Below are positions 16,458-24,417 of a stretch of DNA of 60,283 nt, piece by piece. Position 1 is the first letter of the stretch. The number at the start of each line of letters is the position of its first letter. The notes beneath the pieces were generated by a model. The model ran no database searches, was not told where the DNA came from, and saw nothing but the letters and a program-made list of their open reading frames with translations. The position numbers and the translations under genes are program-made. This stretch comes from SG8-41 sp035259205 (lineage in GTDB: Bacteria > Pseudomonadota > Gammaproteobacteria > Burkholderiales > SG8-41), in assembly GCA_035259205.1 (NCBI GenBank), contig DATFWO010000064.1, forward strand, positions 1-60,283, given 5' to 3'.

Positions 16458-16994
16458 CTAGGTTTCCGTGCTGGCGAACGCCTTCAGCGCCGTGCGCAGC
16501 AGTTCACGCGCGTCGCCGCTGCCATCCAGCGCGCGCAGCGTGCGTCGCTTGATCTTCCAGCCCTGCGCGGTTCGCTTGAGCTCCCAGCGGTTGGCACCGA
16601 CCCGGTGGACGCGATAGCCGCGTGAGGTCCCGTGGCCGGGAACCGCGACCGGCTTCGCGCCGGGGTGCGGCGTCAGGATCTGCAGGTAGGACACGACCAC
16701 CGCGTCATCGCCGTTTATGGTGACGTGCGGCAGGCCGGCAAAGTGCGCGAGACCGCCGGCTATCGCCGCCTGGTGTTCGGCCGTGCGCGAGATGGCCGCC
16801 ACCGCTTAGTTGCCGTTTGCGGCCTTGCCCCCGCCGAGGTCGATCGCACCGTCCTCCAGATAGACCGCTCGCGTGTGGTAATCGGCGCCGGTATCGGCGC
16901 TCGGTGGATGGCTGGCGATCAGGTTGTAGATTTCCAGCCGGTCTTCGACCATGCGCAGGCGGGATTCGAGAGCGGATTCGGTCCTTTCTGGCAT
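16458..16994 (-). pseudogene. SnoaL-like (NTF2-fold) protein gene interrupted by an in-frame stop
   Basis: Two pieces of one NTF2-like protein are read in the same frame and separated only by TAA at 16806-16808. The upstream piece is MPERTESALESRLRMVEDR... ending GGGKAANGN. The downstream piece resumes AVAAISRTAEHQAAIAGGLAHF and runs to 16458. GGxKAxxxxxIAxxxxxxxHQAAIAxG is continuous across the stop as in SnoaL-like proteins. GGAGGAG six bases before the ATG at 16994 marks the start. A restart at the GTG at 16802 is possible but has no ribosome site. I read it as a recent nonsense mutation. Confidence 0.7.
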
Positions 16995-17105
16995 CACGGG
17001 CTCCTCCGGATATGCGGCTTGCGACACTGTGATGTCGCGGGGTGACTATAATGGCCTGGAAAACACGAATGTACGACTTTCCCACCTCACGGACAGCCCC
17101 ATACC

Positions 17106-18371
17106 ATGGATACCGCCACCCCGGTCAGCACTGCAGTCACCGATCTCGAACCCAAGCCGGACACCGCCGGCGGACTCTCGTTCGTCGACAAGCGCACGCT
17201 GCCGCGCGGGATGCGCGACTACCTTTCATTGCAGGATTTTATCGACCACGCCCGTAGAGTCCTCCCGCGCCCCGTTTATGGTTATGTCACCGGCGGCGTG
17301 GAGGACGGCATGTCGCTGCGCGGCAACCGCAATGTGTTCGAGGAAATCGGTTTCGTGCCCAAGTCGCTGGTGGACACCACTCAACGCACTATGAAAACCG
17401 AGCTCTTCGGCCATACCTACAGCGCGCCTTTCGGCTTTGCGCCGATGGGCGGCACGTCGATCGCAACGTACCAGGGCGACTTCGTGCTCGCGCGCGCGGC
17501 GGCGGCGGCGAATCTACCGATGATGATGAGCGGCGCCTCGCTGAAGAGGATGGAGGAGGTGAGGGCCGCGGGCAGGACCGTGATGTTCCAGGCCTACCTG
17601 CCCGGCGACGAAGATCGCATTACCGAGACCTTCGAGCGCGCCGCGAAAGCGGGCTTCGAAACCATCGCGGTCACCGTGGATGTGCAAGTCGCCGGCAACC
17701 GCGAGAACAACGTGCGCGCCGGCTACAACAACCCGCTGCGCCCGACGCCGCGGCTTGCGTGGGACTGCATGGTCAGGCCGAAATGGCTGTTCGGCATGTT
17801 CCTGAAAACGCTCATCAAGGATGGCATGCCCCACGTCGAAAACATGGGGCCACGCGTGCCGCTGATCTCGAAGACCGCCTTGCGCGGCTACGGCCGGCGC
17901 GACCGGCTCACCTGGAAGCACGTCGCGCACATGCGCAGGATCTGGAAAGGCAATCTGCTGCTCAAGGGCGTGCTGCACAAGGACGTGGTGCGCATGGCGC
18001 GCGAGCACGGGCTCGACGGAATCATGGTTTCCAACCATGGCGGCAGGCAACTCGACGGCACCGTGTCGCCGTTGCGCGTGCTGCCGGGCCTGCGTCAGGC
18101 GGCCGGCGGCATGAAGCTGATCATGGACAGCGGCTTCCGGCGCGGCACCGACGTTCTGAAAGCCCTCGCCCTTGGCGCGGATTTCTGCTTCATCGGCCGC
18201 CCGTTTCTGTGCGCGGCGGCCGTCGCCGGCCAGCCCGGCGTCGAGCACGCCGTCAGGCTGCTGATCGACGAAATCGACCGGGATATGGCGATGCTGGGAA
18301 TCAACACGATCAAGGAAATGAACAAGGATTTCCTGATGCCAGCCACCGGGGCGGGGTTCTTGCAGGATTAG
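17106..18371 (+). CDS. FMN-dependent alpha-hydroxy-acid dehydrogenase/oxidase (LldD-like)
   Basis: 421 residues, TIM-barrel FMN enzyme. Diagnostic blocks are FGFAPMGGTSIATYQGD (FMN phosphate and substrate side), the active-site histidine in VSNHGGRQLDGTVSPLRVLPGL and DSGFRRGTDVLKALALGADFCFIGRP. The family oxidises L-2-hydroxy acids (lactate, glycolate, mandelate) to 2-oxo acids, usually feeding quinone or O2. The insert between barrel strands 4 and 5 (LRPTPRLAWDCMVRPKWLFGMFLKTL) is hydrophobic, as in membrane-associated members. It is divergent from the SnoaL pseudogene (111 bp between starts) and ends 34 bp from the convergent LLM gene. No Shine-Dalgarno is obvious. Confidence 0.92.
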   Translation: MDTATPVSTAVTDLEPKPDTAGGLSFVDKRTLPRGMRDYLSLQDFIDHARRVLPRPVYGYVTGGVEDGMSLRGNRNVFEEIGFVPKSLVDTTQRTMKTELFGHTYSAPFGFAPMGGTSIATYQGDFVLARAAAAANLPMMMSGASLKRMEEVRAAGRTVMFQAYLPGDEDRITETFERAAKAGFETIAVTVDVQVAGNRENNVRAGYNNPLRPTPRLAWDCMVRPKWLFGMFLKTLIKDGMPHVENMGPRVPLISKTALRGYGRRDRLTWKHVAHMRRIWKGNLLLKGVLHKDVVRMAREHGLDGIMVSNHGGRQLDGTVSPLRVLPGLRQAAGGMKLIMDSGFRRGTDVLKALALGADFCFIGRPFLCAAAVAGQPGVEHAVRLLIDEIDRDMAMLGINTIKEMNKDFLMPATGAGFLQD

Positions 18372-18404
18372 GCAAGAGCCGGGTCACCGACCCATCGTAC
18401 GTTT

Positions 18405-19574
18405 TCAGGCGAGGCCCAGCTTCGGCAGGACCTGAGTTTGCCAGCGCTCGAGTGTGCGCAGGATCGCTGCGTTGGGAACGAGCCCGTTGAACGTCCAGCA
18501 GAAGATCCATTCGACCGGCAGGCGCTTCAACATCGATTCAAATCGTCTGCACACGGTATCGACCGTCCCGACGAGTACGTAGCCCAGGTCGATCATGTCC
18601 TGGGGAGTCGGGATCGCCCCGGTATCAGGATCGATCATGCCGCGCCGGAACCCGAACGGTTCGAACCACTCCTGGCCCATGAAGCGGCTCGATTGCTGCC
18701 AGAGATGATCGGCTTCGGCATCGCTGTCGGCGATCACGATATCGCGCAGGAACGCCACGCCATCGCCCACGCGACGGCCGGACTCGCGCGCGTAGAGCTC
18801 GGAGAGGCGAGTCTCGTGCTTGGCGTGCATGGGCGGTAGCACCGCGGTGACTCCCTCCCTGGCGCACCAGCGAATGCTGCTTTCCGACGAAGCGAAGGGC
18901 TGGAACAGCGGCGGGTGCGGCTTTTGCATGGGTTTGGGTACCACGCCGATCTCGCGCACGATACCGTCGACGATGCCCTTGCCATACTTGCTCGAGGCCT
19001 CGACGGTCCACGGCGTCCCCTCGACGGGGATGCGCCACAGCTTGCCTTCCCATCGCAGCATGTCCTGCGTCCAGCACTGCTTGATGATGCGGAAGTTCTC
19101 CTCGAAGGCGGCGCGGTTGGCCGCATCGACGGCATCATGCTGGTGAGGCGCCACGCCATGCACACCGTGAGTGTGCTGCGCCATGACGTCCACCCACCTC
19201 CGCTGGTAACCACGAGCGAAGCCGGCATTCGCACGGCCGCCCGTCATGTGATCGAGCATGGCGATGTCCTCCGCGATGCGCAGGGGGTTATCGGCCGGCA
19301 GCACGATGCCAAGCTGCCCCACTCGAATACGCCTGGTCTGCATTCCGACGAACAAGTCGAGCATCACTGGATTGTTGGACAGCTCGATGCCTTCGATATG
19401 GAAGTGATGCTCGGTGAAATTGATCGAGTCATAGCCCAGCTCGTCGGCGAGGCGCGCCTGCTCGCTCACCTCTTGAAGCATGCGTCCATAGAGATCGCCG
19501 CGCAGGCCGGCCATGCCAGCCTGGATGTCGGCACGGCTTCCCACGGAGGGCAGGTAGAACAACGAGGTCTTCAT
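18405..19574 (-). CDS. LLM-class flavin-dependent oxidoreductase
   Basis: 389 residues, luciferase-like monooxygenase. YDSINFTEHHFHIEGIELSNNPVML is the hallmark N-terminal block of the FMN-dependent alkanal-monooxygenase-like branch, followed by IRVGQLGIVLPADNPLRIAEDIAMLDHMTGGRANAGFARGYQRRW and KPMQKPHPPLFQPFASSE. It is longer than the LLM genes at 3060 and 44008 and belongs to another subfamily. Its ATG overlaps the stop of the small upstream LLM remnant by ATGA. Expected to be a two-component monooxygenase needing reduced flavin; the substrate is unknown. Confidence 0.87.
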   Translation of the reverse strand: MKTSLFYLPSVGSRADIQAGMAGLRGDLYGRMLQEVSEQARLADELGYDSINFTEHHFHIEGIELSNNPVMLDLFVGMQTRRIRVGQLGIVLPADNPLRIAEDIAMLDHMTGGRANAGFARGYQRRWVDVMAQHTHGVHGVAPHQHDAVDAANRAAFEENFRIIKQCWTQDMLRWEGKLWRIPVEGTPWTVEASSKYGKGIVDGIVREIGVVPKPMQKPHPPLFQPFASSESSIRWCAREGVTAVLPPMHAKHETRLSELYARESGRRVGDGVAFLRDIVIADSDAEADHLWQQSSRFMGQEWFEPFGFRRGMIDPDTGAIPTPQDMIDLGYVLVGTVDTVCRRFESMLKRLPVEWIFCWTFNGLVPNAAILRTLERWQTQVLPKLGLA

Positions 19575-19726
19575 GCGAGTACCACTACGGTCGAGAGAAG
19601 ATGAGTGAGCTTACCGCACTTCACGCGCGTCACGAGGTGGTTCGCACCGCCGAAGCGATAGGCAAAAGCGGCGCCGTAGTGATCCTCGTCGATCGAGCGG
19701 CCGGCCTCGGCGGCAGCCTCCTTCAT
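19571..19726 (-). pseudogene. remnant of an LLM-class oxidoreductase
   Basis: A 51-codon frame immediately upstream of the LLM gene, overlapping it by ATGA. Its start MKEAAAEAGRSIDEDHYG followed by AAFAYRFGG matches the 'AGRxIDPEHYGxxxxYxFG' stretch found about two-thirds into F420-type LLM proteins. In-frame stops occur just upstream, and the preceding sequence (GIGLMRVIAN) continues in another frame. It therefore looks like a decayed gene rather than an intact small gene. Confidence 0.4.
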
Positions 19727-19795
19727 TGGCGATCACCCTCATCAGGCCGATCCCGGCTGCGATGGTGCGCGGCATGGGAATCGACCCTCCGGCGC

Positions 19796-20449
19796 CTAGC
19801 CCGCTTTGCCGCCCTTCAGCAGATCGACGAGCGGGTTGGGCGACGGTGGCGCGATCCGCCGTAATGTGTTGGTGTCACGGTGGTTGAAGGGCGGCGTGCT
19901 GCCCCGCACCGCCAGATCGGTGCGTGTCACATAGGTCCAGCTGCCGTCACCGTTGAACGTGATGTCGATGCGGTAATAGTCGGTGCGAAATGCCTCTTCG
20001 AGGAAGGTGGTCGAGCAAATTCCAAAGCGTGTGTCGCCGCGCCGCGCCTCCACCGAAATGCGCTCGTCGTCCGGCTTCGCCGTTCCGCCCGCCAGCACCA
20101 CTTGCCCGCGCGGAATGGCGATGGTCTGCATGATCAGCCCGGTAGCCGGTTCCCACAGCCAATAACCGACCTGATCGTGGAAGGTAGTGGCTTCCTCCGG
20201 CGTGTTGATATGGATGTGGTAGCGCAGCCCGTAAAGGAGCTGGGGGCCGTTGGGCTGCGGATCGATCGGCTCCATCCGGATATGTTCCCGGTAGATGCGC
20301 CGTTGAGGGCCTTCCGCCTTGGGGCTGATGTCCACTCCCTGATCGGACTCCCATACGCCCGCCAGGCGACGCAGTGGGCCCAGATTGGCGAGCGTGTCCG
20401 GCGAGATATTGTCGGGTTCAGTAAAGATGTCGTCGGGGATGTTTGGCAT
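19796..20449 (-). CDS. heme-binding beta-barrel (nitrobindin/THAP4-like, FABP-fold) protein
   Basis: 217 residues. LGPLRRLAGVWESDQGVDISPKAEGP is the characteristic first strand region of the nitrobindin/DUF1794 family. HDQVGYWLWEPATGLIMQTIAIPRGQ, FGICSTTFLEEAFRTDYYRIDITFNGDGSWTYVTRTDL follow, and a HxxT block is near the end (NHRDTNTLRRI). These proteins bind heme or fatty-acyl ligands in a beta-barrel. The start at 20449 (MPNIPDD) has AGGAC upstream; a 20-residue longer version has no ribosome site. Confidence 0.78.
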   Translation of the reverse strand: MPNIPDDIFTEPDNISPDTLANLGPLRRLAGVWESDQGVDISPKAEGPQRRIYREHIRMEPIDPQPNGPQLLYGLRYHIHINTPEEATTFHDQVGYWLWEPATGLIMQTIAIPRGQVVLAGGTAKPDDERISVEARRGDTRFGICSTTFLEEAFRTDYYRIDITFNGDGSWTYVTRTDLAVRGSTPPFNHRDTNTLRRIAPPSPNPLVDLLKGGKAG

Positions 20450-20726
20450 GTGTGTCCTGTGTGCTGTCAAGTCGCCGGAAATTGCCGTTCGTGTCGGAGG
20501 TCTCCACATGAATCATAGCGCGAGGCTGAGCACGGCACTGGTCGGCCTTACGATTGACCGCCTGCAGGGCCAGCGATACAGTAGCCGTGCACATTTCTCA
20601 AAGAGCCGAGCCGGTTCAAAGCAGGCAAACTCCACGGTCGCGTCACGAGAAGAAATTAACCGTCCGAATGCATGGCAAGAGCCAAGACCTGGCTCCGGTC
20701 AGCGCAACAAAGTACAGGGGGATGGG

Positions 20727-21794
20727 ATGCTCAAGTATTCCGACTTAGGCACGGGCAGGCAGCTCAACCAGATCGTTATGGCTGGAAGTCACGACGCGGG
20801 AGTCACCGAGGGTGGCGGCAACGTGCAGACCCAGAATATGGACATCTACCTGCAGGCAAACGCCGGTGTGCGCTTGTTCGATATCCGCATCGCTGCGGTT
20901 GCGCAAAAGGATCAAGGGCTCGGCAAGCAGGCTCAACTCAAGGCCTACCATTCCGCGATCAAGTTCAAGAGCGAGGGGAGCCGGCACCTCACGGATCTCG
21001 GGAAGCAAACCGACGTAAAGATGGCCAAGCTTGCGGGGGGTGAGTGGGGCGAGGCGCTGACGAAAATGCTCTCGGATGCAAGAAGGTTTGTCCAGGATAA
21101 TCCGGATGAATTCCTGATCCTCAAGTTCGACAAGTGCACAAACTGGACGGCGATCGCAGAGGCCTGCGTCAGGTTTCTCGGTAATTCGATCTACTCCAAG
21201 GCTGGTAACCTGAACACCAAAAAGATCCGCGACCTGGGTGGATCGGTCATCGTGCTGTTCGGTCAAGCCGGCGTGGCCGAGGCCAAGTATCCCGCGAGCA
21301 TGGGAATCCTCGGCTTCAGGAACCTCGCCAGCGGCGGCACTTACGACCCGGACTTCAATGGCCTGCAATACCTGGGCAAAGGCGGAACGAGCGTCGCGAG
21401 GCCCTTTTTCAAGATCTCGCAGAACAAGGCAAACCAAGCGAAGCTCATGAAAAAGGGTGGCGATGCCGATCCTAACGTCATGGGAATGATGTACTGGACG
21501 ACCACTGGTATCTTCGAAAACATCAAGAAGCGCAACGACACGATGTGGACGGAGAACAAGCAGTCTGCGCTGAAAAAGCTCTGGTCAAACGGTCTTGCGG
21601 AATCCATCGAGTCCCGCCTCGCGAAAAACATCGATCCGACAACTGACTCGGCCGGTGGCATGTTGAAGACGTTCATGCCCAATTTCGTCATGATCGATTT
21701 CTCCGATGCGGAGAAGTGCAAGACGATCTATGATTTGAACAGCGTTGCGGCCACTTCGCTTACGGCCGCATGGAAGAACGCCACCGCCGCCTAA
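20727..21794 (+). CDS. PI-PLC X-domain-like protein
   Basis: 355 residues. The general acid/base histidines of phosphatidylinositol-specific phospholipase C are visible: His22 in IVMAGSHDAGV and His75 in AYHSAIKF, with FDIR (51-54) between them. DNPDEFLILKFDK corresponds to the next barrel strand. No signal peptide is seen. AGGGGG five bases before the ATG at 20727 fixes the start, and longer upstream frames are unlikely. Codon use is somewhat less GC-rich than its neighbours (many AAA/AAG, AAC), which may indicate transfer. It would cleave a phosphodiester through a cyclic inositol phosphate if the fold is active. The 277-bp upstream gap shows no gene. Confidence 0.8.
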   Translation: MLKYSDLGTGRQLNQIVMAGSHDAGVTEGGGNVQTQNMDIYLQANAGVRLFDIRIAAVAQKDQGLGKQAQLKAYHSAIKFKSEGSRHLTDLGKQTDVKMAKLAGGEWGEALTKMLSDARRFVQDNPDEFLILKFDKCTNWTAIAEACVRFLGNSIYSKAGNLNTKKIRDLGGSVIVLFGQAGVAEAKYPASMGILGFRNLASGGTYDPDFNGLQYLGKGGTSVARPFFKISQNKANQAKLMKKGGDADPNVMGMMYWTTTGIFENIKKRNDTMWTENKQSALKKLWSNGLAESIESRLAKNIDPTTDSAGGMLKTFMPNFVMIDFSDAEKCKTIYDLNSVAATSLTAAWKNATAA

Positions 21795-21843
21795 AGTAGA
21801 GGCGGCAGTCGCAGGGGGCAGTGCAACACTGCTCCCATTTTTC

Positions 21844-22743
21844 ATGAACGACGAACGGGTATTGGAGAGGAGCCCGCTGGTGCTGGACCGGCGGGCGCGC
21901 GAGCGCTACTTCGAGGACGGCTTCCTGGTCGTGCCGGGCTACGTTGGCGCGGCGTGGCTCGACCGGCTCCGGGCGGTGGTCGCCGCCAAGGTCGAGGAGT
22001 CGCGCGCACTCACGGCGTCGGATGATCAGTTCGACCTGGCACCGGATCACTCCGCCGAAAAGCCGAACATCCGCCGCCTGCGCAAGGCCGTCGATCAGCA
22101 TCCCGAGTTGTGGGCGTTCGCGCAGGATCCGGCTGTGGTCGATCTCGTCGCGGACGTGCTCGGCCCGGACCTGCGTTTCCACAGTTCGAAGTTGAACTTC
22201 AAGTGGTCGGATGGGGGGGACGCGGTGCGCTGGCACCAGGACATCCAGGCGTGGCCGCACACGAGCTTCAGCGTGCTCACCTTCGGCGTCTACCTCGACG
22301 ACACCGGCCCGGAGCAGGGCCCGCTCACCGCGCTGGCCGGCACGCACCGCGGGCCGCTTTACGACCAGTTCGACGACGCCGGCCGCTGGACCGGAGCGCT
22401 TTCAGAGCGCGACGCCGCGACGCTGCCCGTCGACCGGCTAGCCGAGATGTGCGGGCCGGCCGGCACGGTCGTGCTGATCCACTGCCGCGTGGTGCACGGG
22501 TCGGCCGCCAACTACTCGCCGCGCCTCCGGCCGCTGCTCCTCAATGTGTACTCTGCGGCCGACACGCTGCCGATCACGCCGGCGCCGTCGCCCACGAAGC
22601 GGACAGGCGTGCTGGTGCGAGGCGAGGAGCCCTTGCACGTCCACATGGAGCCATATCCGGCCCGCCTGCCGCCGCGCTGGGACCAGGTCGGCTATCGCTC
22701 GATCTTCGCCGCCCAGACTGCAAGTGATGAAGTGACGAAGTGA
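21844..22743 (+). CDS. phytanoyl-CoA dioxygenase (PhyH)-family Fe(II)/2-oxoglutarate oxygenase
   Basis: 299 residues. The facial triad is His131-x-Asp133 (RWHQDIQAW) and a distal His218 (RVVHGSAAN), with Arg227 (SPRLRP) to bind 2-oxoglutarate. FGVYLDDTGPEQGPLTALAGTHRGPLYD is the typical PhyH middle region. Hydroxylates an aliphatic substrate at the expense of 2-oxoglutarate and O2. It starts 50 bp after the PI-PLC-like gene, probably in the same transcript. The C-terminal residues (ASDEVTK) and stop are encoded by the first units of a GTGACGA repeat array, so the native tail may have been replaced. Confidence 0.87.
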   Translation: MNDERVLERSPLVLDRRARERYFEDGFLVVPGYVGAAWLDRLRAVVAAKVEESRALTASDDQFDLAPDHSAEKPNIRRLRKAVDQHPELWAFAQDPAVVDLVADVLGPDLRFHSSKLNFKWSDGGDAVRWHQDIQAWPHTSFSVLTFGVYLDDTGPEQGPLTALAGTHRGPLYDQFDDAGRWTGALSERDAATLPVDRLAEMCGPAGTVVLIHCRVVHGSAANYSPRLRPLLLNVYSAADTLPITPAPSPTKRTGVLVRGEEPLHVHMEPYPARLPPRWDQVGYRSIFAAQTASDEVTK

Positions 22744-22884
22744 CGGCTGATGAAGTGACGACTGACGACTCGATACGTGACGAAGTGACGCATTACTTCG
22801 TCACCTCGTCACTTGCGAAGCGTCGTCACTAGCGCAGCGTCGTCACCAGCGGAGCGTCGTCACCAGCGCAGCGTCGTCACTTCA
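22723..22884. repeat. inverted GTGACGAAG / CGTCGTCAC arrays
   Basis: GTGACGAAGTGACG-type 8-bp units in one direction, then after CATTACTTCGTC the complementary strand in 17-bp units (CGTCGTCACYAGCGSAG, four copies). The two halves could fold back on each other. The left half encodes the tail of the preceding dioxygenase. Confidence 0.9.
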
Positions 22885-22936
22885 TTTCTTCGATGGGCGC
22901 GGCGTATCGTCGGCGGATTCGATCGAGCCACTCCTC

Positions 22937-24127
22937 CTATCCGAGCCGACGTTCGAGCAGGCTCAATACCACGCGCGTCACCGCGCGCACGCCAATTGCG
23001 ATCGCCCGCTCGTTGCACTGGTAGTCGGCGCGGTGGATCGCCGTGTCGACGCCCTCGACGCGCGAGCCGATCCGCAGGTGCGCCGCCGGCACGCGTTCGG
23101 CGAACCATGCGAAATCCTCGCTCCCCATCGTCGGCTCGCCGATGTTGACCACCTTGTCGGCGCCCACCACCTCGCGCGCCGCTTCGACCATGCGCGCGAC
23201 GACTCGCGGGTCGTTCCGCATGACCGGCGTCTGCCTCACCCAGTCGATGTCGTGTTCGAGCCGCAGGCTCGCCGCAACGCCCGCTACCACGCGCCGAAGC
23301 GCCTCTTCCACGCGCTGTTCCGCCGCTGCGTCGCGCGTGCGCGCCGTGCCCTTGATGGTGACCCGGTCCGCGATGACGTTGCGCGCCGTGCCGCCGGCGA
23401 TCTGCCCGATGGTCAGGACCGCCGGCACCGTCGGTGCGATTTCGCGGCTGACTATCGTCTGGAGCTGCGTTACGAGCTGCGCCGCGCCCACGATCGCATC
23501 GACGCCGGTATGCGGATGGGCCGCGTGCCCGGTCTGGCCTCGGAGCACGATGTCGAACGCGGCGGAAGAAGCGTGGCCCGTGCCCTCGGCGTATCCCAGC
23601 AGCCCCGTCTCTATCCGCGGCGTGTTGTGAAAGCCGATGATCGCGTCCATCGCGGGGTCATCGAGCACCCCGTCGGCAATCATCGCGGCGGCGCCGGAGA
23701 GCGTCTCCTCTGCGGGCTGGAAGATGAGCTTCACCCGGCCCGGCAGCGCGGCGCGCGCGCCCGCAAGCACGTGAGCCACGCCGAGCGCGATGGTGGTGTG
23801 CACGTCGTGGCCGCAAGCGTGCATCTTTCCGGGCACGCGCGAAGCGAACGGCACGCCGCTCGCTTCCTCGATCGGCAGCGCGTCCATGTCGGCGCGCACG
23901 CCCACTGTCGGCCCGGCCGTGCCGCCCTCGATCATGGCTACGACGCCGGTCTTGCCGACGCCCGTCCGGTACGGGATGTCCAGCGCGGAGAGGTAGCGTG
24001 AAACGGCATGCGCCGTTTCGTGCTCCTCGAATGCGAGCTCGGGATGCTCGTGGATGCGCCGGCGCAGCGCGATCAGGTCGGGCTCGATGCGAGCGACGAC
24101 AGATTCGATCTCGTGGCTGGTCAGCAT
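22937..24127 (-). CDS. M20 family amidohydrolase (hippurate hydrolase / aminoacylase type)
   Basis: 396 residues. Metal and catalytic residues: MHACGHDVH (Cys105, His107, His110), FQPAEE (Glu pair), GFHNTPR and a C-terminal PTMGSEDFAWFAERVPAAHLRIG. RRRIHEHPELAFEE at 22-35 is the family's N-terminal hallmark. Hydrolyses N-acyl amino acids or similar amides in the cytoplasm; the acyl group is not predictable. Stand-alone gene bracketed by repeats. Confidence 0.9.
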   Translation of the reverse strand: MLTSHEIESVVARIEPDLIALRRRIHEHPELAFEEHETAHAVSRYLSALDIPYRTGVGKTGVVAMIEGGTAGPTVGVRADMDALPIEEASGVPFASRVPGKMHACGHDVHTTIALGVAHVLAGARAALPGRVKLIFQPAEETLSGAAAMIADGVLDDPAMDAIIGFHNTPRIETGLLGYAEGTGHASSAAFDIVLRGQTGHAAHPHTGVDAIVGAAQLVTQLQTIVSREIAPTVPAVLTIGQIAGGTARNVIADRVTIKGTARTRDAAAEQRVEEALRRVVAGVAASLRLEHDIDWVRQTPVMRNDPRVVARMVEAAREVVGADKVVNIGEPTMGSEDFAWFAERVPAAHLRIGSRVEGVDTAIHRADYQCNERAIAIGVRAVTRVVLSLLERRLG

Positions 24128-24132
24128 GAGGC

Positions 24133-24248
24133 GAACGTGGAACGTGGAATGTGGAGGGATAAGACCGGTTATGGGTCATGCGTCATGAGTCATGCGCATC
24201 CGATCACCCTTTGGACGCCTCACCTGGGACGCTTCATCTGGGGCGCTG
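24133..24248. repeat. heptamer (GGAACGT) and 14-bp (GGACGCYTCATCTG) repeats
   Basis: GAACGTGGAACGTGGAATGTGG at 24133-24155 consists of 7-bp units, followed by GGACGCCTCACCTGGGACGCTTCATCTGG near 24211-24240 in 14-bp units, a sister of the arrays at 4472 and 50383. Confidence 0.7.
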
Positions 24249-24263
24249 GCTCGAGGCGTGTAA

Positions 24264-24345
24264 GCGCCGCCGCGCCGAAAGTGTATAGCGCGCCCGACAG
24301 CGTATGCTCTTCGGTTGCCATTCGGCGTGCCACTGCACGCCTTTG
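24264..24345 (-). pseudogene. truncated, frameshifted copy of the class-I amidotransferase gene end
   Basis: About 82 bp that align with 26796-26880, the C-terminus of the peptidase C26 gene 2.5 kb away. They share ACAGCGTATGCTCTTCGG and the segment encoding VQWHAEWQ, at roughly 85% identity by eye. One base is missing after CTTCGG, so the frame shifts within WQPEEH. It lacks the rest of the gene and is a decayed partial duplication. Confidence 0.65.
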
Positions 24346-24417
24346 GTCTATCCGCGGTCGGCAGCCCCCAGGACTTTGCCCGCATCACCTGAGCAAAGCC
24401 CTGGGACTCTGCCCGAA

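Noticed and set aside
16806..16808. Stop codon in the SnoaL-like gene considered as recoded, like the selenoprotein's
   Set aside because: It is TAA, not TGA, and no SECIS-like hairpin follows; the residue position is not a Cys in the family.
18376..18400. Small hairpin GGGTC-ACC-GACCC between convergent genes as a terminator
   Set aside because: The stem is only five pairs and no clear T-run follows directly; too weak to call.
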